The notes below the pieces were generated by a model that was given only the letters and a program-made list of their open reading frames with translations, did no database searches and was not told where the DNA came from. From contig CM029122.1 of assembly GCA_016859345.1 (NCBI GenBank), forward strand, positions 23,444,575-23,508,574: a stretch of 64,000 bases of DNA, in the 5' to 3' direction. Source of the stretch: Istiophorus platypterus (Eukaryota; Chordata; Actinopteri; Istiophoriformes; Istiophoridae). Both the position numbers and the translations under genes were made by a program. Shown here piece after piece: positions 1 through 12,800 of the stretch (positions are counted from its first letter, which is position 1; each line of letters begins with the position of its first letter).

Positions 1-814
1 TCATTGCACAAATCTTTGTTTTGTAAGTCACAAATAAATCTCTAGTATTTGCTATCAGTATTGGGACCCACAAGTCCCAGACTTTGATCAGTGCTCTTAT
101 CATTGGCCAAGTGCACATTCAATATTACAACAGATTTATGGTCATAAGTCTCATTTTACGTGTGTTCCTGCATTAACTGCATGAACAATTTTTTAAACAT
201 TGTTAATTTTCAGTTTTGTTTGAATAATTTACCTCAAGTTTATTTCTAAATGAAAGAAAATTAATTATATCAAATGAAAAATGACCATCATAGTGTAGAA
301 TTATAGTTTTGTGTCATGTTTCCTGGTTCCAGCAGTCATTCAGCGACCAGATAATTTTAACTGTGTGTATGTCTTTCATTTTTGAAAATGAGGAGCTGAT
401 TAACTGCACATTTGTTTTATAATGTACTTTTTCACCTTTTGGCCTTTGGGAGGAATCAAGTCATGTGAATCAGTCTTTTTTTGATTTGCATGTCTTTTTC
501 TGATTTTGTCAAGTCAAAGTCAGATCTAATCCAAGTCTGACTTTGCACTAAAGAGTCCAAACTGGGATGGATTGACTATGGATGCTGAAATGCAACAAGC
601 TGCATGTTTAACAACAGGCACATAACATTTTTAGGCCACCAAAACTAACCCGAAAGGACTTTAGATTATCATGCACTTACTAGATATGCTGGTAATCCTT
701 CTTTTTGTTATTGACATGCAGCAGCACATCATTGTGAAAGTCATCATTTCACTGACTGATTCAAACGGCTGTCTGGATTAATGATAATTCAGTACTGCAG
801 AGACAAAGACATAC
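1..814. other. nckap5 intron (left part)
   Basis: AT-rich sequence 3' of the 39 nt exon with no coding exon visible on either strand. The next family exon was not found and is presumably beyond the left edge. Confidence 0.6.
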
Positions 815-853
815 CTTCTGTGTGAGGAGGGCCTGGACCACCTGGTTAGCCAC
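815..853 (-). CDS. nckap5: nckap5 micro-exon (39 nt)
   Basis: A 13-codon phase 0 exon encoding VANQVVQALLTQK, identical to NCKAP5 as I recall it. The acceptor is cttgtctcttcaag and the donor is AAG|gtatgt. It is too short for ordinary ORF detection and was found by following the family sequence. Confidence 0.93.
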
Positions 854-3800
854 CTTGAAGAGACAAGAGGAAAAAGAAAGTAAAAAATGTTAAAAATATA
901 TCAAGTCTGGTCACTATTTCAAAATGGATTTCAGAACTTTCTGTGAAGCTTTGAAATGCCGACAGACTTTATATGAAAATGACCCAGTACAAACACCATC
1001 AGAGAGAATCTAGAGGCATGTAAGATGCTCTGAGGACAAATTGACAACATGTTGCATCACCCAGTCAGATTTACCGACATCACATTGCAGTTGGTACATC
1101 TAACTTTGTTCTCAGCACATAAATAAACGAAAAAAATTGTCCAAAAAAATCTTAACAAATGCTTCCCTCGTGTATTTAGGCTAAGATTTTTTTTTTTTGC
1201 ACATCTTTACAGAAAGCAAATGAAGTTCTGATTAGTTTTAGTTTTGTGGCTTCATAAAACAGAGAATGCTTTCTCCACTAGTTACTGGGATTTCTTAAGG
1301 AGAAGCATACATTATAGCTTGATACTGGAATAATAACTATACTTCCACTTTTTTGGGTCCCAAAATGATTTCCTTCCTCTTTTTATCTATCTAACTATCG
1401 CAATGATTGCATTCAGCTCATTCAGGCCATGACAGGTAGCCTTCTGAATGCTTCTGAAAAGCAGCAGAAGAGAAATCTAAGCAGATACCTAAGCAGAAAC
1501 TCTGAAATTTCTTTGTTCCAGCAGAATATGCTCAATTCTCATGGGCTGCAATCTCCATGGTAACAAGCCCATTAGGGAAGGCTGCTAAAAAAATAAAGTG
1601 GAGCGGTCTTGCCGGCTGGAGAAGGATGGAGGAATGACAAAGACGGAGATGGAGATACGATTGTGGTCAGGGAGAGAAGACGAGGGAAGGAGTGCAGGTA
1701 GACAACTGACATGGAGGAGCTGGCAGTCTGTCCTCCTGAGTGGCGAGTCTTGCTCCTCAGCTTCATTCTCAGATCGCCCAGGGCTCTGTTCTCTGTCTGC
1801 TTCAGTTAGAGAAATACCCATCTCTTGGCTTTCCTCCATGGACTGCACTAACAATATAGATGATAGTTTGAGTGTGTATGTGAGTCTTTTAGCTACTGAA
1901 GCTGGTCGTGTTCTCTGACTATCTGAGGCCAGATTACTTTGGTCTCAAGGTAAATGATAAAGGAATAGTTGAACATTTTAGGAAAATTTGCATTTTAGCT
2001 TTTTTCCAAGCGTGAGGGGAGAAGATTAATCCCTTTCTTTTAGCTTTACATTAAGTATGGGGCTGGAGTCACAACTTGGTTAGCCTAGCTAAGCATAAAG
2101 GTGGAGGTTGGGGGGAACAGATAGCTTGGTTCTGTTTAAAGTGAAAACAATCTGCTTACTAACAGCTCTAAAGCTCACTAATTAACATGTTGTATCTTGT
2201 TTGCTTAGGGTGCATGATACTTAAGTACACAAGTAGTATGACACAGAATTCCCAATAAAAACCATGACTTGTTGTTTTGAGAGAGTACTAGATAAAATGT
2301 GTTTATGAGCTTTTCATTTTGGACATAGCCGTGTTTATACAGTCTTCCCAACACACGCCCCTTGAGAAGAATAGTGGCATTCCCATATCTCTAAGCTAAA
2401 AATGAAGTTACAGCCAGAGGATGGTGAGCTGAGCTTAGCAAAGAGACTGGAAACAGAGAGAGTACAATCCAAGTTCTCATCTAACTCTCACCAAGAAAGC
2501 GCAAATGTGTATTTCACAAAATGTCAAACTTTAAAATCTGACATTGATAGAATTTTTTTTTTTCCCCCTTGTTGAACGGTCACATGTTTTATCTCACGCC
2601 ACTGGATAAATAAAGCATGTGGCCACAGCACATGTTTGTTCTTGAAGGAGTAGTGAGGACACTATGACCCACCTCATCCAGACAGCGCTCATACTGCTTC
2701 CTCTGGTTGTCATTTTCAATCGACAGAGCTGAATTCTCCGCCTGTTCAAACAAAAACCAGACAGATTGACTCATGAATTACAGTCATTACTTTTAAATGC
2801 ACTGCTGCCCAGGTATACTTTAGAAAAAAACTTTCATATCTCAGTTAAAAGTCAAATACACATGAAAAATAACAATAAAATAATCTTACTGTGCAGTGTG
2901 ATAAATGTGAACTTTTAAAGACTGACAGACAAACACAAAGCCAGATAGATCCAGAGGCTCTCTTGCTGCAGCACTGAGGGATTTGCAGGTCGATAGTTCT
3001 AAATGAATGATGCTTTAAATTTCAGGCATCCTGCAGACCCTCGCTGTTTCTGTAAGGCTAACTTGAGGTACCCTAGGTATAATTCAATTACTGACAGTGA
3101 TTTTGCCCAACAGGGAATAGAAAGCATTCTGGGAACTCAGGATGCGACTTTCCACTGAAATGATTAATCCAGTAAATCTTAAAAGCTGAGCTACCTGAGT
3201 TGGCTTGTTTTCACTTCTGTGCTGTGGGAAACTCCTCTGGACAACAGGGTTTCAAGAAAATCACAGAAATGGAAGATAATCATAGAAGAAGAACTCACCT
3301 CACACAGCTCAGCATCACCTCCAACCCAAGGTGAGAGTAAAATCTAACACACAATATTATTACACAGTATTTTAATCTGGTGTAATGAATGGTGGCTGAA
3401 ATAATACTGATTATTATCCTGAGACTGACCACACTAAGGAAGGAAGGAAGGAGGGAAGGAAGGAAGGATGGAATCACAGGCTTAAAATCTTAATTTATAA
3501 AAATTGAGGAACTCTTTTTGAATCTGTGCAATGTATTACATCTGCAAAGTAAAAATAAATCCCTCGCTAAGATGTAAGTGTTTACCGCCACACATCCTCA
3601 TCCTTGTTTTTTTCACAGTTAACATGGCTTATCAGCAGAGAGCTTAAATACCAATCAGTGTTTAAGCTTTACTGTCAAATTCCACTGAAAATTAGTTTTT
3701 GGTTGAAGGGCTGAGTGGAGTCAGGGACTTCTCCTCTGTCAAAAACCATAGCAAGCCCGGTCTATTTTTCTTATTTATCTTCTTACTCTTATTTGTGCTT

Positions 3801-6800
3801 CTTACAGCAAATTTCCCATGGTAGATTACATGAAAGGTACCCAAGTGTGGCATTATGCCAGGAGAGTAGTTTCCAACTAAGTGGAATACCCTGTAAAGTT
3901 TATTCAGTTTTGCGTTAAAGTCTAATTACGTAGGTGGATAAAATAAGGGCAGCCACCATGAAGAGGCAACAGCGTGAAAATCACAAAATACCATCAGAAT
4001 GATCCATTAGGGTCAACAAAGCAGACAAGAGAATTGGTGTAATTTAAGGGGGCAATATCTCTCTCAAATACCACCACAAATAAATGGGTAGTGCCAAAGA
4101 AAATTAAATATCACTAAAATATCCCTAAAATGCTGCCCAGTCATTTCCAATAATTCAGCAAGCCTCCGTACTAAACTAACACAGACAGGATGCAGGGTGC
4201 AACATTAAAACATGTGTATTCAATGCGCATGGATTATATATTGTTTATGGAATGTTGCTAAAATGTTAAATATTAAAATCCCCCAATGTATTTTCTGTAT
4301 GGTCAGTTTCATTTTAATCCTTTGCTTGATTTTCTCGCACATTATTTTAGCAGAGTCACTACATGTCTTAGCTTGGAATGCTGTATATTGTTATTTTCAG
4401 AATACTTCTCAGAAATGCATCAAGTTGCATTTGAGTTTTACAATACATCTTTTATTGAAAATTCTTTGTATTCTTTGTCTTATCTCTATTTGTGGGATGA
4501 TCATGCTCTAAGTTTTGTAAATTCAGTTTAAATGATATTTTAGGTGTGGGGTCACTAAGTAGTTACAGTGTCGTCTACAACTTGAACCCTGATTTGTTTT
4601 TTTTTTAGACTATATTTATATACATTTTGGCAGATTGCACAGTTAAATACTGAATTAACTTAAGCAATTGCTTTTATAGTGTACCTATTAGTGTATAGAA
4701 AACTATCACTTGATTACTTTGATACTGAAGAAAAAAGACAAGTTCTGCAGTTACAAGGTGTTTATTATTGGTGAGATGTTTTCTAAGCAGACGATGTATG
4801 TTTATTCATGATGAACAGCAGAGATAATGTCCTCAAAAACTGTGCGTCACACTGAATCTAAAGAATATGTGTATCATATCTGTGTATTCAGATTTGACTA
4901 AGTTACGATTCGGAGAGGAAGGGGTCCAATTTTTGACACAATTTGTGGCAACCTGGTAGAAAGCTTTAAACTCTTCAGTGATGGTCTATTTGTGCATCGG
5001 TTCATAAAGCCCCATAAATTTCATTTAGTTTATCAGGAATTTGTCTGCCTCAGTGACTTGAAGCCACTAAGCTACATTTTGTAACATAACTGTAACATAA
5101 TTCCTGGATATTCATAGTTAATTAATGCACCAATAAAGAAAAGAAAGCTAAAAAAAGGTCATGTGTTAGGCTTTTCATTATTTTAATTTTTAAAGGCAAA
5201 CTTGCTTTTTGACAACCAACTGAAAGCACATACTGTATATTAAGAAACCAGGAAACAGCACAATAAATCTGTGTAATGGTATCTGGAATGAGTTATTACA
5301 GGAGTTCAGTCTTTAACTCAGTAATTCTTCAGGTTTCTCAGTCTCACGAACACCTCTTGTTTCAGCTACTGGAGGTGTCTCATCAAATGAGCCCCCCCGA
5401 AAATCTCTAGAGAGCAGCATTACAGTGTGACATCCAGTAACTATCACTCCCAACATCTGTTTGCACCTAACACCACACTCAGTAAAACGAGTACAATAAT
5501 TACAATTTTTTTTCTGGGTCCAACAGGTTGACTCCTAGTGAGATAGCAGTAGTCAAGTAAAACCAGAATGACGCATTATTCTCACACGCTACAAGTAGAC
5601 AAGTTTTTCTTCCTTGGTCTGAAAGCAGAATTGCTGGATGTTGACCACATCCAGTAAAAAAAAGAAAAAGCAGAATAAGAAAGTGAATTCGGTTTTTAGG
5701 TGGATTTTTCCTTTAGGCTATGATTTAGCAGTGTGATCAATAATGGCTGTCTGAGGCCTCTCGACAGATAACAAGTCCTACTAGCTTTTCTACAGGGAAG
5801 GTGTGACAGAGATGCACAGTATACATTCCTTGCAACACTCATTCTAAATTTTACCCACCCTGTCAGCATTTTAATTATCACCCCCTGGATATGAATAACT
5901 CCATTGGCTTCTGCTGTTCCTCTCCCAAAGTATCACTCTTCTCCAAAATGGGATCTCTTTTTTTTGTATTCCAAGATGGATAGAGGCATGATGAAACACA
6001 GCAAAGGTTTTGATGAACCCCAGCAAGAAAAAAACAACAACTATAATTTAGGTAAAGAGTCAGATTTGGTCCACAGGTCACAATATGCTGACCTCTGTTA
6101 TAGTAAAAAAAAAAGGTGATTTTAATTTATTGATTTACTGTATGTAACATGTCAGATTTAAAAGTGGGATGAACCAACACCATATCATTTCATCAACAAC
6201 TCTCTCTACCCTCTAAACTGTTTTAAATATGGAAGGAAAAAACGCTTGCTGTCCTTGGGCTACCCACTTATTCCAAGTATCTATAGATATCAAGTGAAAT
6301 ATGTTTAATTAAATTGAACATGAATATATTGATCAATCTGACATTTCAGGGGTGAAGGGAAATGAACCTAGGGAGCAGGAAAGGTATTGGGGAAATGAGG
6401 AAATGTTAGGGGGAAGGGTAAGAAGTGGACCATGCAATCCATTTTACCTCCAGGGCTTTGAGTCGCTCTAGCAGGGGATTGCTGTCCTTTGAATTTTCCT
6501 CCGATCCATCACCAGCCTCAGGCGAGGGAGGAATTTCTGCTGCTGTGGCTGTAGGACCCTCAAGACTATCCTGCTGCTTCCACATTTCCTCCAGGAGTTT
6601 GTCCTAGGATGTAGAGGGTGGATCAATTCTCCATATCAAAGTGCGCTCCAGTTATAATAGCAATACATGTGGATAAACAACACATTGAATATTGCATAAA
6701 TAAAACTTACACTGTGCTTCACTTCAAAGTTTTATTCACCCATACTTTTATCAACATTTCAATTCAATCACTTAATCAAACAACCCCCTGTAATATGAAT

Positions 6801-9800
6801 GAGTACTGTGTAACTAGCACTGTCGATCTCACTGGGAATCATCACCTCACCACAGTGTTTGCAGCTTTTACTCTATTGCACTGATTCACCGATGTGCATC
6901 GGTTGACTAATTACTCACCATTTTGTCTTGATAAATTCAGTATTATGTCCATAAAACTAATTCAATCAGCCCAGCAAGAGTCATGTCAGGCATTCCACAT
7001 GCCTTTTTTCCTGACTGAATTATCACATTATGTCTTGCAGCCATCTCTTTAGTAGGCTTTTAATTTGAAAAGAAAAAACACCAGGAAGTGATAGTAGCTT
7101 TACATCGATAAGGAGAATGGCAAAGAACAAACAACTTAAATTAATAAGAGTATGAAAACGTTACAGTATGACATGACTGTTGTTGTAATGATGAAATTAG
7201 AGCTGTGGAAATTTATGTTATACTAAATTAACCATGAGAGCTGTGGTAGTAGCTCACAGGTCATTCCACAGTGTTTGATTTATCCAGCCTTTAATAGAGC
7301 TGCAAGAACAAACTTTTCAGGAAAACACAATTATAGGTGTTTTGAAGTGTTTTTACAAATGACCAATGATGTCATTTCTCTGGTGAGGACGTTCTCCCCA
7401 GCTCACAAGGTCTGACAAACTTCAAGTTTACATCATGCTTAGTGTGAAATGGCAAAGAGACAAAGTTAACAAATGGCTGGTGAAGAGAATGGATCATTTA
7501 GCGAGCCAAAGAGAGACCAATATCCTCCTCATATGGTAGTGGACCAAATGAAGGCTAAAACACAGTGAATATTGGACTTTTTTTCAACAGTTGACCAAAA
7601 AAGGACAACCAGCGGGATGCTATGTGTCTGCTCAATTTAAGTGTGAAGAGTAGCATGTAAGCGATTCATCAGATCAATTCTTGTTAAGATTTTTAAGCTA
7701 ATGTTTCCATGGACAGACAATAGCAGTGCTGCAGCAAAAGCAGAAGAAGGGAATAGGCTTAGTGGGAGAGGGTCAGATTTGATTTGTCAATGTCCTTGTG
7801 ATTATGCATTTTAACAAAGTGATAGAGTTGAAGCCTTTACTTTCCTCAAAATGGTTCAAGTATGCTTGAATTCAATTTATTATCCATATGTCTATTTTGA
7901 CTTATCAAAAGTCAAATTGCATACACAACAGATAATAACACCAGCCCCCTCTTATAACGTCTTTGCTTGATGTCAGTATCAAATTGGCACAAAAAAAACC
8001 CATGAAAATAAATTACACAATGAAAATATTTTGGGAAATAAAAAAAAAAATAGACAGAAATAGACAGACTCTGTACTGTACCTTTTTCTCGCATTAAGCA
8101 GATATTCAACATTACCAGCATCTATTGTTTAGAAGCAGAAAGCTCAGTGGAACATGGTGGGTGACAGCCTTTCAGATTCGTTCCTCAGCCAGGTGGATAA
8201 CCAAAATCCCCAGTATAGAGGTATTTTAATTTGGGTGATGAGTCCCTCTAATCTCCAGATTCATACTTTTTTCTGTGTGGTGATATTGCTTTTCTAATAT
8301 CTCGCCTTTATATAAATCATTAAGTTTCATGTGTTTTGTATTCTTATCACTGGAGCATCTTGTTTGCATGAGACCAGATGATGAGATGTTTGTGCAGTGT
8401 TTACTGGCCCTTATTGTAATTTTAGATTATTCAGCACTTTGTATTAATGATTAGTGTAAAATGGCAGAAACCAAATATTACAAAGCCGTGATTTAAAAAA
8501 AGTGGATGGTATCATTAAAAGCTGACGGTTTTTGTAAAGTGAGTTTTGTTTTGTTTTCACTTTATCATAACCTTTTTTTGCCAATTCAGAATTGTCTGCA
8601 AAAATGTGCAGACAAGATTTCACTTGATTCAAATCAAATGATGAGGGTATAGACAACATGAGCATCACATCAGTGATATAAAACAAGCCTAAGGACTTAA
8701 AGATATCTAGTGGTGACCAGAGGTCCTTGTACCTTGTATGCTTTCATTAGGTCCAGTGGGTCCACCTTGGGGCCCTCCAGTGAGTCCTGGTTCTGTAGTA
8801 GTGTTCGCACTGTCTCCTCCATGCTGCATTCAAGAAGAAAAAAGGCACACTGGTCAGTGTATTTCCCACCAAACGGGAATTGATTTAGAGTAAGTGCTAG
8901 GAATTGAAGTATTCATAGAACATGTATCAGTAAGGTTTAAAGATATTTCTGCTAAAAGGAATAATCATCAGAGATATTTACTATTTCGAAGCCATGTAAA
9001 GGCCCAACCATAAACTCCAATTGAAAAGTTTGACTTAGATGAACAAGACTTAGAGTCTACAGTCATGCTAACATGCTGGTGTTTAGCAGGTAGTTAGCTA
9101 AGTAAGCTTAGTTTAGCATGTTAGCATGCAAACATTTGCTGATCAGCACTAGATACAAGGCACATCCTAGGAGAATGTAATTGGTTCCCATCCCAGTCAT
9201 GAGATTAACTAATTAAGCAGGTTGCATCGTCTGTATTGAACATTGAATGTCTGTACAAACATTTTCTAAAAAAACTTTTTTTAAATATCAATGTCATGGT
9301 AGCACCCAAGTCATGGGTTCACCAAAGTTATGACTGTACTAAATTTCCTGGCAATCCACACAACAGTTGTTGAGTATTTCAACCTGGATGAACGTCGAGG
9401 ATGGAGCGACACTGCTGTCCTTTGAGTTATACTGCCAGTAAGGCTAGTAAAAATCAGAATTTTTTTGTGTTTCTGAGTTGTTTAATTGTTGTTAGTTCAT
9501 ACATTTAAATCAAAAAACAGGTCAATCAATTTGGGAGTGACAGCCAATGCCAATCTTGTTTTTGAGTTTTAATGTTGGGGATACATGTTTGTTTGTATTT
9601 GGATCACTGACTTATATGATAGTTTATGTCACTATTTATGAGTGAACAATAAAGTTAACAATTTCTAAATTACAATGTACATGTTCCAGCTCAGTGGATA
9701 CAGTAATGAAGGCTGCTAATTGGATGCAGAGGTTTAGAACTGAAAGAATGTGAAGCTGATAAACCTGTTGATAGAGGATCTCATGTTGTTGCTCTCATGG

Positions 9801-12800
9801 GGCATTTTGCTTTGATAGAACATCTTCACACTTCATCATTTGAAATGACTGCATGAACATTGCCCCCTGAGACGGCCTGACCTACAGTGTTAAGAATTTT
9901 CCACAGCCATACCCAATGATGTGGGGCTGATGAGATGAGAAATGCTGTTACCACATATCTCATCTACACAATGAACAAAGTAATCTGTTGGTAAAATGTT
10001 ATTTGATTAAAACAAAAGCTGAAAAATATTTGAATGATGTTTTATGCTATATATATTTTGTGTCAAAATATAACAGGATTGTAAACAAGAAAAATAAGTT
10101 CAGCTGGGGGCAGGAGAAACAACATTTAAACATGCTGACATATTATGACCAAATAATGAAATGGAGAATGTGTTAGCAAACAGTTGCTTGTTCACGCAGA
10201 TATGTAGCAAAATTAACATTCAAATGGAGCCATGTTTCCATTCCCTTGAATAGAAATACACTCCTTATAGCTCTGATTTGGACTCTACTGCCTCCTGAGG
10301 GAAATATCAGCCTTTTTAGCTGCTAAATGCTCTACTATGTTCACCAGCTAGTTGCTGACCTTGTCTGTCTGGGGTTTGGGGTTGGACAGTAAGTGTACTG
10401 TGGGTTTATCAGAGCTTTTTTGCATGAACAGCTGCCTGATGCTGCTGCTGGAAACACTGATGAGAGCAGAGAGATTCAGTAGAAATAGTAAAGTTGCAAG
10501 ATGGAAAAGGGAAACAATGAGCCAAAAGAAGCTGAAATACTTCATAGAGCTGAGGGAACTCCAGACTCGGGTGATAATTCTTTGCTGGATCATCAATATA
10601 TGTGTCCCCTTTCACATTAAACATGATCATTTGATCCATTGTTAATATAAGAAAGAATTGGTAGTGTAGCTTTATTGTTTGATTTCAGGTATTTTCTGAT
10701 GAAAATAACATTGATAAATTTTCAAAGATCTTGCCCTAAACTCATGTAGGCAGTAAATGTTTGGATAAAATAAAAGAATCTCAGATATACAGTAAAAAGA
10801 CTCCTATATACAGTATGTTCAAAGTAATGTGAATAACAATCATCAATGCTCTCTTTTCAACTTAGTTTTTTTTTGTAATTTTTTGCTCAGAGCTGCGATG
10901 TGCATGTTTCCTATCCTCAAACATAAAATATTTTCACATAAGACTTCAGAAGACCCATAATATTGCAGCTGACATTTGCTCAAATGGCTTCCCGTGTATC
11001 AGTGTAGGCTTGCCTTGATTGATTTTGTAATTATTTTCCCTTTGAGCTGTGTATGCTTAAACGACACTGACCAATATGCAGTGACATTTTACCCTGTCAC
11101 TTCCACTGCAGCTTTTTCCCCTGTTTGATGCATGTGGCACATCCATTAGCCTTAGCTGCTGACTTTGAGCACAGCACTAACATTCTGGCCCCAAGTCACT
11201 GCCACTGACCTGAAACAAACCCGGCCAAAATGAAAACAGTAGACGAGGTGGTGGTGGGGTGGGGGAATAATGAACTCCAATATTTGTTGAGTTTAAAGTC
11301 CAGGAAAAGACAAAGTAAATAATTTGATATCATCAAATTATTTGATTCTATACAGTCTGAAAGGCCAGATGTGAAATGCAGATGTCACTGTGTGTTGCTC
11401 AAATGTCTGACCAGGCCATCAGGACTGTCAGGGTCGTAGGTTCAAATCCCATCAGGACCACCCATGCTGAAAGTGCCTGCATTTGTAAAGCTATGACTGA
11501 GGCACACTGGGTCTGAATGTGTCCACTGAAGGGAAAATCCTATAAATATTTAAATTCATGACAGACCACATGCGGAAGACTGCAGAAATTAATGTGCCAT
11601 GGACTCATATGATGACACATGATAATTCTCTAAAAAAATAAATGAAAACCTTCAAGTTAATGTTTTCTCCACTGACTTTGTGCTATTAGGGTCTATTCTC
11701 TGAGATCTCTCATTCAAAGAAATAAAACATCTCCACATCACAAATATAATGAGGATAAATTAGACCTCAATGATGATAAATCAGGTAACAAACATTTAAC
11801 ATGGAATTTAACTTAAAATTCACTTTTGCTTTTTCATGTTACTCCTTGACTTGTGTATTTATTTGATTAAAATTGTAATTACAAAAAAGAAGAAATGTAC
11901 ATTTTATTTATTTTCTGCTGTGGCAGCAGCCTCTACATCAGTGCTCTCCAGTGACTGGAATTTTTGGTTTTAAAATAACAGTCTCAATACTGTAAATTTG
12001 ATTGGTCAAATTTCTGCATTAACACCACTAGAAATAATCAGTAATATTACTTAAAATTTGGAGGGCGTTCAGACAGCAAACCCTCTGGGAGTCTGATATT
12101 GTTAGTTGTTGCTTAGCACCATCTCTGATTTCACTACTCCCTACTTTACTCTACAATGTAAAAAGTTACTTCAGGTCATGATTTACATTTTCAGATCACA
12201 TACAGAGTGCTGGGGATACATCACCACCTGTTGCTTTGAGTTGAGCAATAGATTGACTCTCTCCTTTTTGTAATGCAAAATTTTAAATTTCTGTTCAAAC
12301 TTCGGCTCTATCCATAAGTAAGTATTACTATGATTTCTATTTACAGAAAATTCATGTTTCTTATCTATACAGTATTCTCATATGGCACTGACTATGACAT
12401 TTAGTAACATACTGCTGCATCTCTGACCTTTGAACCCAGTCTTTTTTTTGACTTGTCCCACTACAAACTGACAAACTAAACTAATTTAACCATTTGATGC
12501 CATCGTCTCACCATCAACCATCACCAGAATTGGAGTGTAAAGGTCAAACTCACAACACTCTCTCCATTGATACAGTTCAAATATCTTCCTATGGATACTT
12601 CAGAAATAAATAGATTATAAAATATGGTCAGTAGCAATATACAATTCTCCTTCTGCATTTTTAAATTATGTTTCAGAGCATCTCAGCATCATGGAGTCCA
12701 ACTATTGCAATGAAACACAAATCATTTTTCAACAACACTAGAGCTGGTCCTCCTCAGAGACTTGTCTTATAATGCTTGCTCCTCATATAGTTACACAAGT

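Noticed and set aside
10348..10645. Three overlapping frames of 76-97 codons
   Set aside because: They fall inside repeat family C, related copies of which elsewhere in the window do not conserve the frames.
11395..11470. Possible tRNA gene, because of a B-box-like ggttcaaatcc
   Set aside because: No complete cloverleaf, no clear A box or anticodon arm; better explained as a SINE remnant.
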